A DNA stretch of 5,663 nucleotides from K189A clade bacterium (GTDB lineage Bacteria; Pseudomonadota; Gammaproteobacteria; Pseudomonadales; Azotimanducaceae). The DNA is taken from assembly GCA_007571095.1 (NCBI GenBank), contig RKSB01000203.1, positions 1 through 5,663 on the forward strand, given 5' to 3'. The translations under genes were made by a program, and so were the position numbers. Within the stretch, counting starts at the first letter, position 1, and every line of letters starts with the position of its first letter. The notes beneath the pieces were generated by a model that made no database searches, was not told the origin of the DNA, and saw only the letters and a program-made list of their open reading frames with translations. Below, in pieces: positions 1 through 5,539 of the stretch.

Positions 1-1
1 T

Positions 2-478
2 GGGTTTGAGGAGAATTCTGCGGTCGGTGTCACTTCCTACACCTTCGATCATTGCGGCCACTCACAAAAACCGGCCGGACTGGTGATTGAAAATTATCTG
101 ACGCGTTACCCGGTCAAGGAGAAAGAGAATTTCAAGTCCATTGTTCAGCCGGGTACTGTCTGCAAGGTTTCAAACGCCCACTGGTTTCATCTGGAACCGG
201 CTGCAAGGATCAACGGAAGAGCTTATAAAACGAGTTCGGGGCGAAGCCGTCGGGCCATTTGCGTATCGACCGAACTGCTTCGCATTCATCACTATTACAC
301 AAAATCGACAGAAGAATACGCCATCAAACTGGCACGGGGCAGTACGCGAGCCTTTGACCCCAACCAGGTTAAAAGAATGATGCGAAAAATACGCGACCGG
401 AAAATGCCTGTCGAGGACACCAGCATTTTGCAGTTGCTACCCGAACTCAAGAGAGTCATGTCGAAGCAGTTGGCTTAA
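2..478 (+). CDS. Putative family-92-type glycosyltransferase, copy A (3' part only)
   Basis: This is the C-terminal part of a protein whose start lies left of the window. The frame is open from base 2 and ends with TAA at 476-478. It begins with GFEENSAV and aligns with copy B from its residue 169 to the end, at about 60% identity by my hand alignment. Shared motifs include CGHSQKP, GLVIENYL, FKSIVQPGTV, HWFHL, HHYYTKSTEEY and VEDTSILQLLPELK. The GTG at 83 is an internal valine codon, not the start, because the homology continues upstream of it. The catalytic N-terminal half, with the expected KNE and DxD motifs, is outside the window, so whether this copy is intact cannot be judged. It differs from copy B by a 2-residue deletion near the RYP motif and carries three extra C-terminal residues. 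The family assignment rests on copy B; donor and acceptor sugars are unknown. Confidence 0.8.
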   Translation, partial: GFEENSAVGVTSYTFDHCGHSQKPAGLVIENYLTRYPVKEKENFKSIVQPGTVCKVSNAHWFHLEPAARINGRAYKTSSGRSRRAICVSTELLRIHHYYTKSTEEYAIKLARGSTRAFDPNQVKRMMRKIRDRKMPVEDTSILQLLPELKRVMSKQLA

Positions 479-782
479 AACTTTTCAACAGGGTCGAAGA
501 AACTCGCATTCGCAACAGGCGGCCCGTGAGTTGAAAACTCAGCTGCCGTTGAAATCAACTCCGACCAAATCGCTTAAAGACCCGGTCGAACCATTCTCGC
601 CCTTTTCCACTCTTCGCTTTTTCTGCAAACCGAAGCGCAGGCTACCATGTCCGAAAAGCTTTGTCCTGCTAAAATACTCACCAGACTTGCCTCTCTTATT
701 CTACCTGCCCTCGGTTCAGAGAATTCCTGGCCTACGCTCGCCTGCTCAAAAACCGAAGAAGAAAACCTGAAAAAAATTAAAG
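479..782. other. Intergenic region between the two glycosyltransferase copies
   Basis: About 300 bp without a convincing gene. An open frame with a TTG start at 531 runs to 770, but its product is proline- and lysine-rich, resembles no family I know and begins inside a duplicated piece. Bases 479-580 resemble the region downstream of copy B (1770-1878) and end in a relic of the paaE 3' end. From about 581 to 782 I find no match elsewhere in the window. This stretch should hold the promoter and leader of copy B. A TAAAAT at 670-675 is the best -10-like hexamer, but no good -35 accompanies it. The last 30 bases before the copy B ATG are strongly A-rich. Confidence 0.6.
537..580 (-). pseudogene. 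Relic of the paaE 3' end (last codons and stop)
   Basis: These 44 bases match 1835-1878, which cover the last 13 codons and stop of paaE, at 36 of 44 positions without gaps. On the minus strand they read LSDLVGVDFNGS-stop, against LSDSVVVDFDDR-stop in the intact gene. VVVDFD is also the ending I recall for enterobacterial PaaE, so the piece most likely came from paaE and not the reverse. Similarity stops at about 580, and no Fe-S cysteine motif or other PaaE sequence follows upstream on that strand. Several changes alter the encoded residues, as expected of a fragment under no selection. It marks the right edge of the tandem duplication that produced the two glycosyltransferase genes. Confidence 0.6.
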
Positions 783-1769
783 ATGGTTGATTCTCGACGA
801 AAGCCTCTGAAAAAGTACCTTAAGCTGCTGAAGAAAATGCGGTTTCGAGATTTCCTCAATCGATTCTTTGTTGATTTTGTGGAGAAAAAATCCGAGGTCG
901 ATATCTACGACCGAATATTCAAACCACCGGGCAAGTCAGTCGCCGGTGACTGTGAAGTGTACTTGTCTGTCTGTGCCATCATCAAAAACGAGGGTCCTTA
1001 CCTTAAAGAGTGGATTGAATTCCACAGATTGGTCGGCGTGGAACGCTTTTATCTGTATGACAACGAGAGTGACGATGAAACCGCAGAGGTTTTAAGGCCC
1101 TACATAGAGAAGGGCATTGTTCAGTTGATTCCCTGGCCAAGATTCGTCGGCTATTCGGCTCCGCAGTTCATGGCTTTTGCCCACTGTATGCGCCTGACCT
1201 TTGGCAAAACCTTCTGGCTGGTGCTGATTGATGCGGACGAATTTCTTTTTACACCCAAAGGAAAGGCCCTGAACTCAATCCTTGGAGGGCTTGAGGAGAG
1301 TGCTGCAATCGTCGTGAATTCCTACACCTTTGGTGATTGCGGCCATTCGAGCAAACCGCCCGGACTGGTGATTGAAAATTATCTAAAACGCTACCCAACC
1401 GCAGTCATGGATAACTACGAATTCAAATCCATTGTTCAGCCGGGTACTGTCTTGAGAATCTCAAACCCTCACTGGTTTCATCTGCAACCTCATGCAAAGG
1501 TCAACGGAAAGATTTGCAAGACAGGTACCGGTCGAAAACGTTGGCCTTTTTGCATATCGAACGAATTGCTTCGCATAAACCACTATCACACAAAATCGAC
1601 AGAAGAATTCGCCGCCAAACTGGTGCGAGGTTCCGTGGCTCAGTTGGCTTTCCGCCCCCGAGAGCGAATCGAGAAAAAGAGGCGAAGAATTCAGAATCGG
1701 GAGGTACTGGTCGAGGACACCAGCATTCTGCAGTTCCTGCCCGAGCTAAAGAAAGCCATGTCGGAGTAG
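783..1769 (+). CDS. Putative family-92-type glycosyltransferase, copy B (complete)
   Basis: A 328-residue protein with no signal peptide and no membrane segment, so probably cytoplasmic or membrane-peripheral. The sequence fits the GT-A-like bacterial GT92/DUF23 proteins: SVCAIIKNEGPYLKEWIEFH at 62-81 (the KNE nucleotide-sugar region), FYLYDNESDDET at 89-100, and DADEF at 150-154 as the likely metal-binding DxD. Further conserved blocks are CGHSSKPPG at 186-194, FKSIVQPGTV at 214-223, HWFHL at 230-234 and NHYHTKSTEEF at 266-276. Residues 1-36 are very basic with hydrophobic spacing (KKYLKLLKKMRFRDFLNRFF), possibly a membrane-binding amphipathic helix; that is inference. The ATG at 783 is chosen as the longest start. 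Its Shine-Dalgarno is weak (GAAGAAG about 20 nt upstream), and M19 at 837 is an alternative. The gene converges on paaE with a 67-bp gap and has no functional link to phenylacetate. The likely role is glycan, LPS or capsule decoration; the substrate is unknown. Confidence 0.8.
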   Translation: MVDSRRKPLKKYLKLLKKMRFRDFLNRFFVDFVEKKSEVDIYDRIFKPPGKSVAGDCEVYLSVCAIIKNEGPYLKEWIEFHRLVGVERFYLYDNESDDETAEVLRPYIEKGIVQLIPWPRFVGYSAPQFMAFAHCMRLTFGKTFWLVLIDADEFLFTPKGKALNSILGGLEESAAIVVNSYTFGDCGHSSKPPGLVIENYLKRYPTAVMDNYEFKSIVQPGTVLRISNPHWFHLQPHAKVNGKICKTGTGRKRWPFCISNELLRINHYHTKSTEEFAAKLVRGSVAQLAFRPRERIEKKRRRIQNREVLVEDTSILQFLPELKKAMSE

Positions 1770-1878
1770 TTCGCTCCGAAATTGCCAACAGGCTCAAAAA
1801 ACCCAGGCTCACTCGAACGGCTCATGGGTCAGGAACTCATCTGTCGTCGAAATCAACTACCACCGAATCGCTTAGAGG
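1287..1878 (+). repeat. Tandem duplication unit, copy B (part matching copy A)
   Basis: Partner of the repeat at 2-580. Here the unit runs from codon 169 of the complete glycosyltransferase gene, across the 67-bp convergent spacer, and 42 bp into the 3' end of paaE on the other strand. Beyond 1878 paaE continues normally while copy A diverges, so 1878 is the visible breakpoint. The part of copy B before 1287 presumably also belongs to the unit but has no partner inside the window. Confidence 0.7.
1796..1829 (-). terminator. Candidate intrinsic terminator of the paa operon
   Basis: On the minus strand, just past the paaE stop, ACCCA (1829-1825) pairs with TGGGT (1805-1801). The stem extends by G-C, G-C and C-G pairs with two single-base bulges, leaving a loop of about 11 nt. 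A run of six T (1801-1796) follows immediately, its first T also forming the terminal pair of the stem. Position, 8-nt distance from the stop codon and T-run fit rho-independent termination of paaE transcripts. The stem is short and bulged, so strength is uncertain. On the plus strand no T-run follows, so it would not serve copy B equally. Confidence 0.45.
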
Positions 1879-2928
1879 ATGAGACTGGCAGGTCAGGATA
1901 AAGCCCTGACTTATCTCTTCGCTGTTCAGCCCGTGTGTAATGTCCATATCGACTTCTCCCTCGACCAGCCTGGCTTTGCAGGTTGAACAGATGCCTCCCT
2001 TGCAGGAGTAAGGAAGGTCCAGTCCGTGGTGAATGCCGGCATCGAGTATGTTCTCGCCATCTGTGGTGAGTTCAAACGAGCGGGTTCGGCCATCCAGTAT
2101 CACCTTCACTCTGCTGACATTGCCGCCGTACGTCTGGGCACGTTTCTGATGCTTTTGAATGACAGCAGAGGCATCGGCGGCAGACGAGGCAAAAAGTTCG
2201 TAATGAATACGCGCCTCCTTCACGCCCACGCTTCTAAGCCCCTTGGAAACCTCGGAGATCATGGATTCGGGCCCGCATATAAAGTAGTCGTCATAACCCT
2301 TCAGGTCGATCAGGCGGCGGCCCAACTCCCCGCCCTTGCGGTTATTCAGATGCCCGTTCAGAAGGTCGATTCCCGAATCTTCCCGACTCAATATGTTTAC
2401 CCAGTGAAACCTGGTGAGGTATCTGTTCTTGAGAAAGCTCAAGGATTCTCGAAACATGATGGTACTGACCAGTGAATTGCCAAACAGCAGAGTGACCGAG
2501 CTTGAAGGTTCTTCCTCCAGCAGGGTTTTGATGTTGGATATGACCGGCGTGATGCCGCTGCCCGCAGCGATGAACAGATAATTGCGCTGTTTATCAGGCG
2601 AAAGGTGGGTGTAAAAGCTGCCCTGCGGAGGCATGACTTCAATCGAGTCGCCCACTCGAATCGACTCATTGACGAAATTGGAAAAGACACCACCCGGTAC
2701 TCGCTTGACCGCAACCTGCAAACACTTGTCGGCAAGGCTGGAACAGATGGAGTAGGAACGTTGAACCGCCTCGCCGTCAACAATTGAACGCAGGGTCAGA
2801 TACTGTCCCTGTCGATAGCTGAAAACCTCTTTTAGCTCCTCGGGGACTCGCAGACTGACTCGAACCGCATTCTCTGTCTCCGGTGCAAGACTCGCCACGG
2901 TCAGAGAGTAAAACTGACTGGCGGCCAC
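1837..2928 (-). CDS. paaE: Phenylacetyl-CoA 1,2-epoxidase, reductase subunit PaaE
   Basis: The reductase passes electrons from NAD(P)H through FAD and a 2Fe-2S cluster to the di-iron site of PaaA. The 363-residue product (E. coli PaaE is about 356) has the ferredoxin-reductase order. The FAD motif RSYS is at 57-60, the nucleotide-binding GSGITP at 123-128 and CGP at 218-220. A C-terminal plant-type ferredoxin domain has cysteines C309, C314, C317 (Cx4Cx2C) and C347. All expected cofactor residues are present. I chose the GTG at 2928 because it gives MAASQFYSLTV, which lines up with the family N-terminus, and lies 4 nt after the paaD stop. The open frame reaches an ATG at 3021, but the extra 31 residues overlap paaD and match nothing in PaaE. 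Last gene of the operon. Its final 42 bp are part of the sequence duplicated behind glycosyltransferase copy A. Confidence 0.96.
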   Translation of the reverse strand: MAASQFYSLTVASLAPETENAVRVSLRVPEELKEVFSYRQGQYLTLRSIVDGEAVQRSYSICSSLADKCLQVAVKRVPGGVFSNFVNESIRVGDSIEVMPPQGSFYTHLSPDKQRNYLFIAAGSGITPVISNIKTLLEEEPSSSVTLLFGNSLVSTIMFRESLSFLKNRYLTRFHWVNILSREDSGIDLLNGHLNNRKGGELGRRLIDLKGYDDYFICGPESMISEVSKGLRSVGVKEARIHYELFASSAADASAVIQKHQKRAQTYGGNVSRVKVILDGRTRSFELTTDGENILDAGIHHGLDLPYSCKGGICSTCKARLVEGEVDMDITHGLNSEEISQGFILTCQSHPLSDSVVVDFDDR

Positions 2929-2932
2929 GGCT

Positions 2933-3469
2933 TCAGATGGGCTTAAAGTAATCAAAGGGCTCGCCGCAACTCGAACATCGGTACAAGGCCTTGCAGGCAG
3001 TAGAGCCAAACTCGCTGACAAGCAGGGTTTCGGTTGAGTCGCACTGAGGACAGGCTATTGAATTCGCCGAATCGGCAACCGGTGGTACTATGCCGAAATT
3101 CCTCATACGTCTACGTGCATTCGGCAGTATCCAGGTACTTGACCAGGCCGGACTCAGGCTTCTTTCAATTTCAACCTGCGGATAGCCGGAGCATTCGAGA
3201 GTTCTGACAATGTCTTCGGCAATCACATCCATGGCCGGGCAACCTGAATAGGTCGGTGTCAGCTTGACTCGAACGACGCCTTCGTCTGGCTGACAAATGT
3301 CCTGCAGAATGCCCAGTTCCCAAATACTTACAACCGGTATTTCCGGATCCTTGACGGCATCCAGAAGCGTCCACAGGGAAGGTACCGGAGACATTCTTCG
3401 GCGATGCCGGCGAGCGTACTCTTCCGCCGGCAACAGAGGGATTCGAGTAGCAGACACGCGCTTTACCAC
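2933..3469 (-). CDS. paaD: Phenylacetate-degradation protein PaaD (DUF59/zinc-ribbon type)
   Basis: PaaD is needed for an active epoxidase in vivo but is not a stable part of the purified complex; it is thought to assist Fe-S or di-iron centre assembly. The sequence shows the DUF59/MIP18-like core with DPEIPVVSIWELGIL at 41-55 and TPTYSGCPAMD at 71-81. The family-typical end follows: CPQC at 140-143, SEFGSTACKALYRCSSC at 152-168 and EPFDYFKPI at the terminus, giving paired cysteines for a metal-binding ribbon. The start is uncertain. The GTG at 3469 gives 178 residues and overlaps paaC by 7 nt. An ATG at 3394 gives 153 residues beginning MSPVPSLWTLL, nearer the core, but would leave about 68 nt between genes. 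Neither has a clear Shine-Dalgarno. The E. coli protein has about 165 residues, so length does not decide. The 4-nt gap to paaE suggests coupled translation. Confidence 0.94.
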   Translation of the reverse strand: MVKRVSATRIPLLPAEEYARRHRRRMSPVPSLWTLLDAVKDPEIPVVSIWELGILQDICQPDEGVVRVKLTPTYSGCPAMDVIAEDIVRTLECSGYPQVEIERSLSPAWSSTWILPNARRRMRNFGIVPPVADSANSIACPQCDSTETLLVSEFGSTACKALYRCSSCGEPFDYFKPI

Positions 3470-4224
3470 TCGAGCCCGGGGTAGGCACGCTGAACAAACT
3501 GCAACTCGCTGAGCAGATGACCCAGATACTCTGTGTGTATGCCCTGTCGCCCGCCTCGAACAGCCCAGTTGCCCTCGGGTCGCTGAACAGAAGCCTCGGC
3601 CAGCGTTTTGTTGACTGCCTTCATCCAGTCGTCTTTCAGGCCGGAGGTATCCACCGCAACGCCAGCGGCAACCAGTTTTCTCTCCAGCTCGTCAGGCTCG
3701 AACATCTCGGGAGTATAGCCCCAGAGGTCATTGACGGCCGTCTGCAGGCGGTCGTGGCTTTCGTCCGTACCCTGACCCAGCACTCGCATCCACTGGCGGC
3801 TGCGACGCAGGTGATACCGGCTCTCCTTGACCGCTTTGGCGGCAACACCGGCAAGCGTCTGCTCAACCGAGAAAGTGAGCCCCTGCATAAAGGCCAGATA
3901 AAACTCGTCGACCAGATACTGGCGAGCCATAGTGAAGGCAAAATCGCCGCAGGGTAACTCGCAAATCAGCAGATTTCTGAATTCTCGACAATCTCGAGTA
4001 TAGGCATAGGTATCTTCGGAGACTCTGTTGCCTTCGAGCTCCGCCGCATGAGAGTAAAACAGCCGAGAGCGGCCGATGAAATCGAGTGCGGTGTTGGCAA
4101 GTGCCAGATCTTCTTCCAGGGCAGGGGCTTTGCCGCACCATTCTGACAGTCTGTGACCCAGTATCAGGGCGTCGTCACCCAAACGCACGCCATAGTCTTT
4201 AACTGCTTCTTGCTGCATGTCCAT
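3463..4224 (-). CDS. paaC: Phenylacetyl-CoA 1,2-epoxidase, structural subunit PaaC
   Basis: PaaC is the ferritin-like partner of PaaA; the two form the core of the epoxidase, PaaC being non-catalytic. The 253-residue product (E. coli about 248) shows LGDDALILGHRLSEWCGKAP at 15-34, EEDLALANTALDFIGRSRLF at 37-56, the FRNLLICELPCGDFA block near 82-96 and ARQYLVD at 100-106. It continues with KAVKESRYHLRRS at 130-142, LWGYTPEMFEPDE at 167-179, and GRQGIHTEYLGHLLSELQFVQR at 225-246. This is the family order without gaps. The ATG at 4224 overlaps the paaB stop as TAATG, pointing to translational coupling. A second ATG two codons later is possible. The 3' end overlaps the most upstream paaD start by 7 nt. 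Confidence 0.96.
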   Translation of the reverse strand: MDMQQEAVKDYGVRLGDDALILGHRLSEWCGKAPALEEDLALANTALDFIGRSRLFYSHAAELEGNRVSEDTYAYTRDCREFRNLLICELPCGDFAFTMARQYLVDEFYLAFMQGLTFSVEQTLAGVAAKAVKESRYHLRRSRQWMRVLGQGTDESHDRLQTAVNDLWGYTPEMFEPDELERKLVAAGVAVDTSGLKDDWMKAVNKTLAEASVQRPEGNWAVRGGRQGIHTEYLGHLLSELQFVQRAYPGLEW

Positions 4225-4523
4225 TACATGTTGTCCACTTGCTCGGGCAACTTGTAATAGGTGGCGTGGCGATAGGGTTTGTCGGACAGAGGGTCATAGA
4301 AGCTGTCGCAATCCTCCTCCTGGGACGCCCGAATATCAGCCGAGCGGACAACCCATATACTGATTCCTTCGGCCCTTCGAGTGTAAAGCTCACGGGCATA
4401 CTCCAGAGCCTGAGCATGACTGGCGGCGCGCAGACTGCCGACATGCTTGTGATCAAGGCCGCGTCGAGAGCGAACAAAAACCTCGAAAAGCTCGTTCAGG
4501 GGTGCTGAGTCGGAGGGCGGCAT
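4224..4523 (-). CDS. paaB: Phenylacetyl-CoA 1,2-epoxidase, subunit PaaB
   Basis: PaaB is a small subunit without cofactors that bridges PaaA-PaaC units and is required for activity. The product has 99 residues (E. coli 95). Conserved blocks are LFEVFVRSRRGLDHKHVGSL at 12-31, ALEYARELYTRRAEGISIWVV at 39-59, and ADIRASQEED at 62-71. The block FYDPLSDKPYRHATYYKLP at 75-93 precedes the C-terminal DNM. The open frame extends upstream to 4667, but those residues lie inside paaA and match nothing in the family. The ATG at 4523 fits the family length and overlaps the paaA stop as TGATG. An AGG lies about 5 nt upstream of this ATG. The 3' end shares one base with paaC. Confidence 0.95.
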   Translation of the reverse strand: MPPSDSAPLNELFEVFVRSRRGLDHKHVGSLRAASHAQALEYARELYTRRAEGISIWVVRSADIRASQEEDCDSFYDPLSDKPYRHATYYKLPEQVDNM

Positions 4524-5476
4524 CAGCCTGTACCGATCTGTTTCGATTCGTAGGCGGCTACAGCCTCCCTCACCCAGGCACCCTCGGCATGCGCCCGTAT
4601 GTGGTTTTGCATGCGCTGGCGGTTGCAGGGACCATCGCCCGAGATCACTCGCTGAAACTCTTCCCAATCGATTTCGCCAAAGTCATAGTGGCCGGTTTCC
4701 TCGTTCCAGGCGAGCTTTGGGTCAGGAATGGTGATACCAATAACCTCTGCCTGCCGAACTGTCTGGTCAACAAATTTCTGGCGCAGTTCGTCGTTGCTCT
4801 GACGTTTGATCTTCCACTTCATTGAAGAGGCCGAATGAGCGGATTCTGCATCGTGTGGGCCAAACATCATCAGCGACGGCCACCAGAAACGATTGAAGGC
4901 ATCCTGGGCCATCTGCCTCTGCTCATCTGAACCCTTCATCAGAAGGGTCATGATCTGATAGCCCTGACGTTGATGAAAACTTTCCTCCTTGCAGATACGC
5001 ACCATACTGCGAGCATAGGGCCCATAAGATGTGCGTTGCAGAGAAATCTGATTGACAATGGCGGCACCGTCAACCAGCCAGCCTATGGCACCTATATCGG
5101 CCCAGGTCAGAGAAGGATAATTGAAAATGGATGCGTATTTGGCAACACCCTTGTGCAGGGCTTCAATCATTGTCTGACGGTCGGCACCGAGGGTTTCGGC
5201 TGCACTGTAGAGATAGAGGCCATGTCCGCCTTCGTCCTGGACCTTGGCAAGCAGTACGGCCTTGCGATTCAAGGTGGGTGCACGAGTAATCCAGTTGCCT
5301 TCCGGCTGCATACCGATCACCTCAGAATGTGCATGCTGTGATATCTGGCGAATCAGGTTTCGGCGGTAGGCTTCCGGCATCCAGTCGCCAGGCTCGATTT
5401 TTTCCTCGGCATCTATTTTGGCCTGAAACCTTTGTTCCGCCTGAGCCAGTTGTTCGGTCGACAGTTGGTTACTCAT
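4523..5476 (-). CDS. paaA: Phenylacetyl-CoA 1,2-epoxidase, catalytic subunit PaaA
   Basis: PaaA carries the di-iron centre that inserts one oxygen atom of O2 into the ring of phenylacetyl-CoA, giving ring-1,2-epoxyphenylacetyl-CoA, the first committed step after CoA activation. The 317-residue product (E. coli about 309) contains DWMPEAYRRNLIRQISQHAH at 31-50, EGNWITRAPTL at 59-69, KVQDEGGHGLYLYSAAETLG at 78-97 and SIFNYPSLTWADIG at 116-129. It continues with RTSYGPYARSM at 148-158, KEESFHQRQG at 163-172, and RFWWPSLMMFGP at 196-207. E82-x-x-H85 and E165-x-x-H168 are the two ExxH motifs of ferritin-like di-iron carboxylate enzymes. I prefer the ATG at 5476 because GGAGAG lies 10 nt upstream of it. 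The ATG at 5494 would place that sequence inside the gene. First gene of the paaABCDE operon; fully intact. Confidence 0.97.
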   Translation of the reverse strand: MSNQLSTEQLAQAEQRFQAKIDAEEKIEPGDWMPEAYRRNLIRQISQHAHSEVIGMQPEGNWITRAPTLNRKAVLLAKVQDEGGHGLYLYSAAETLGADRQTMIEALHKGVAKYASIFNYPSLTWADIGAIGWLVDGAAIVNQISLQRTSYGPYARSMVRICKEESFHQRQGYQIMTLLMKGSDEQRQMAQDAFNRFWWPSLMMFGPHDAESAHSASSMKWKIKRQSNDELRQKFVDQTVRQAEVIGITIPDPKLAWNEETGHYDFGEIDWEEFQRVISGDGPCNRQRMQNHIRAHAEGAWVREAVAAYESKQIGTG

Positions 5477-5486
5477 GTGTCTCACT

Positions 5487-5492
5487 CTCTCC
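5487..5492 (-). promoter_or_regulatory. Ribosome binding site of paaA
   Basis: GGAGAG on the minus strand, followed 10 nt later by the ATG at 5476. Its strength, against only CAAAAA in front of the ATG at 5494, decides the paaA start. A longer 10-mer containing GGAGA (AAAATGGAGA) occurs twice, at 5488-5497 and 5505-5514. Confidence 0.65.
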
Positions 5493-5509
5493 ATTTTTTG
5501 CGGTTCTCC

Positions 5510-5539
5510 ATTTTACAGGGTTGGGCGAGTTTTTTTGAA
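5510..5539 (-). promoter_or_regulatory. Candidate sigma70 promoter of the paa operon
   Basis: On the minus strand, TTCAAA (5539-5534, 4 of 6 to TTGACA) and TAAAAT (5515-5510, 5 of 6 to TATAAT) are separated by 18 bp. Transcription would begin near 5503, giving a leader of about 27 nt that still contains the Shine-Dalgarno. The -35 hexamer directly touches the tandem repeat array beginning at 5540. I could not recognise a regulator operator such as a PaaX or PaaR palindrome. Confidence 0.35.

Larger units (their letters stand above)
2..580 (+). repeat. Tandem duplication unit, copy A (partial)
   Basis: The stretch is homologous to 1287-1878. It includes the 3' half of the glycosyltransferase gene, its downstream spacer and the paaE tail. 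Near-identical blocks include a 23-bp run starting at 77 (also at 1363) and a block over GTTCAGCCGGGTACTGTCT. The offset between copies is 1285 bp at the left and 1298 bp at the right because of small indels. The left end of the unit lies outside the window. Confidence 0.75.

Noticed and set aside
483..538. Hairpin TTTTCAAC/GTTGAAAA after copy A as a terminator
   Set aside because: The arms are only 8 bp, the loop is about 40 nt and no T-run follows.
647..675. Sigma70 promoter for copy B (ATGTCC, 17 bp, TAAAAT)
   Set aside because: The -10 is acceptable, but the -35 matches only 3 of 6 and lies over 100 bp from the start codon; too weak to list.
531..770. 79-residue open frame between the glycosyltransferase copies
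   Set aside because: It has a TTG start and a low-complexity, proline/lysine-rich product, begins inside the duplicated paaE relic, and no ribosome site or family resemblance is visible.
1501..1882. Open frames on both strands overlapping the end of copy B
   Set aside because: They run against the strongly supported frame of copy B and across the convergent spacer; no motif or start signal supports them.
2026..2475. 149-residue plus-strand open frame opposite paaE
   Set aside because: It is the antisense shadow of well-conserved paaE codons and shows no family motif. The same holds for the plus-strand frames at 3517-3957, 4239-4508, 4502-4825 and 4970-5341.
2929..3021. Longer PaaE starting at the ATG at 3021
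   Set aside because: The additional 31 residues overlap the conserved 3' end of paaD and match nothing in the PaaE family; the GTG at 2928 fits length and spacing.
4524..4667. Longer PaaB starting at 4667
   Set aside because: The extension is an out-of-frame reading of paaA; the ATG at 4523 gives the family length and a TGATG junction.
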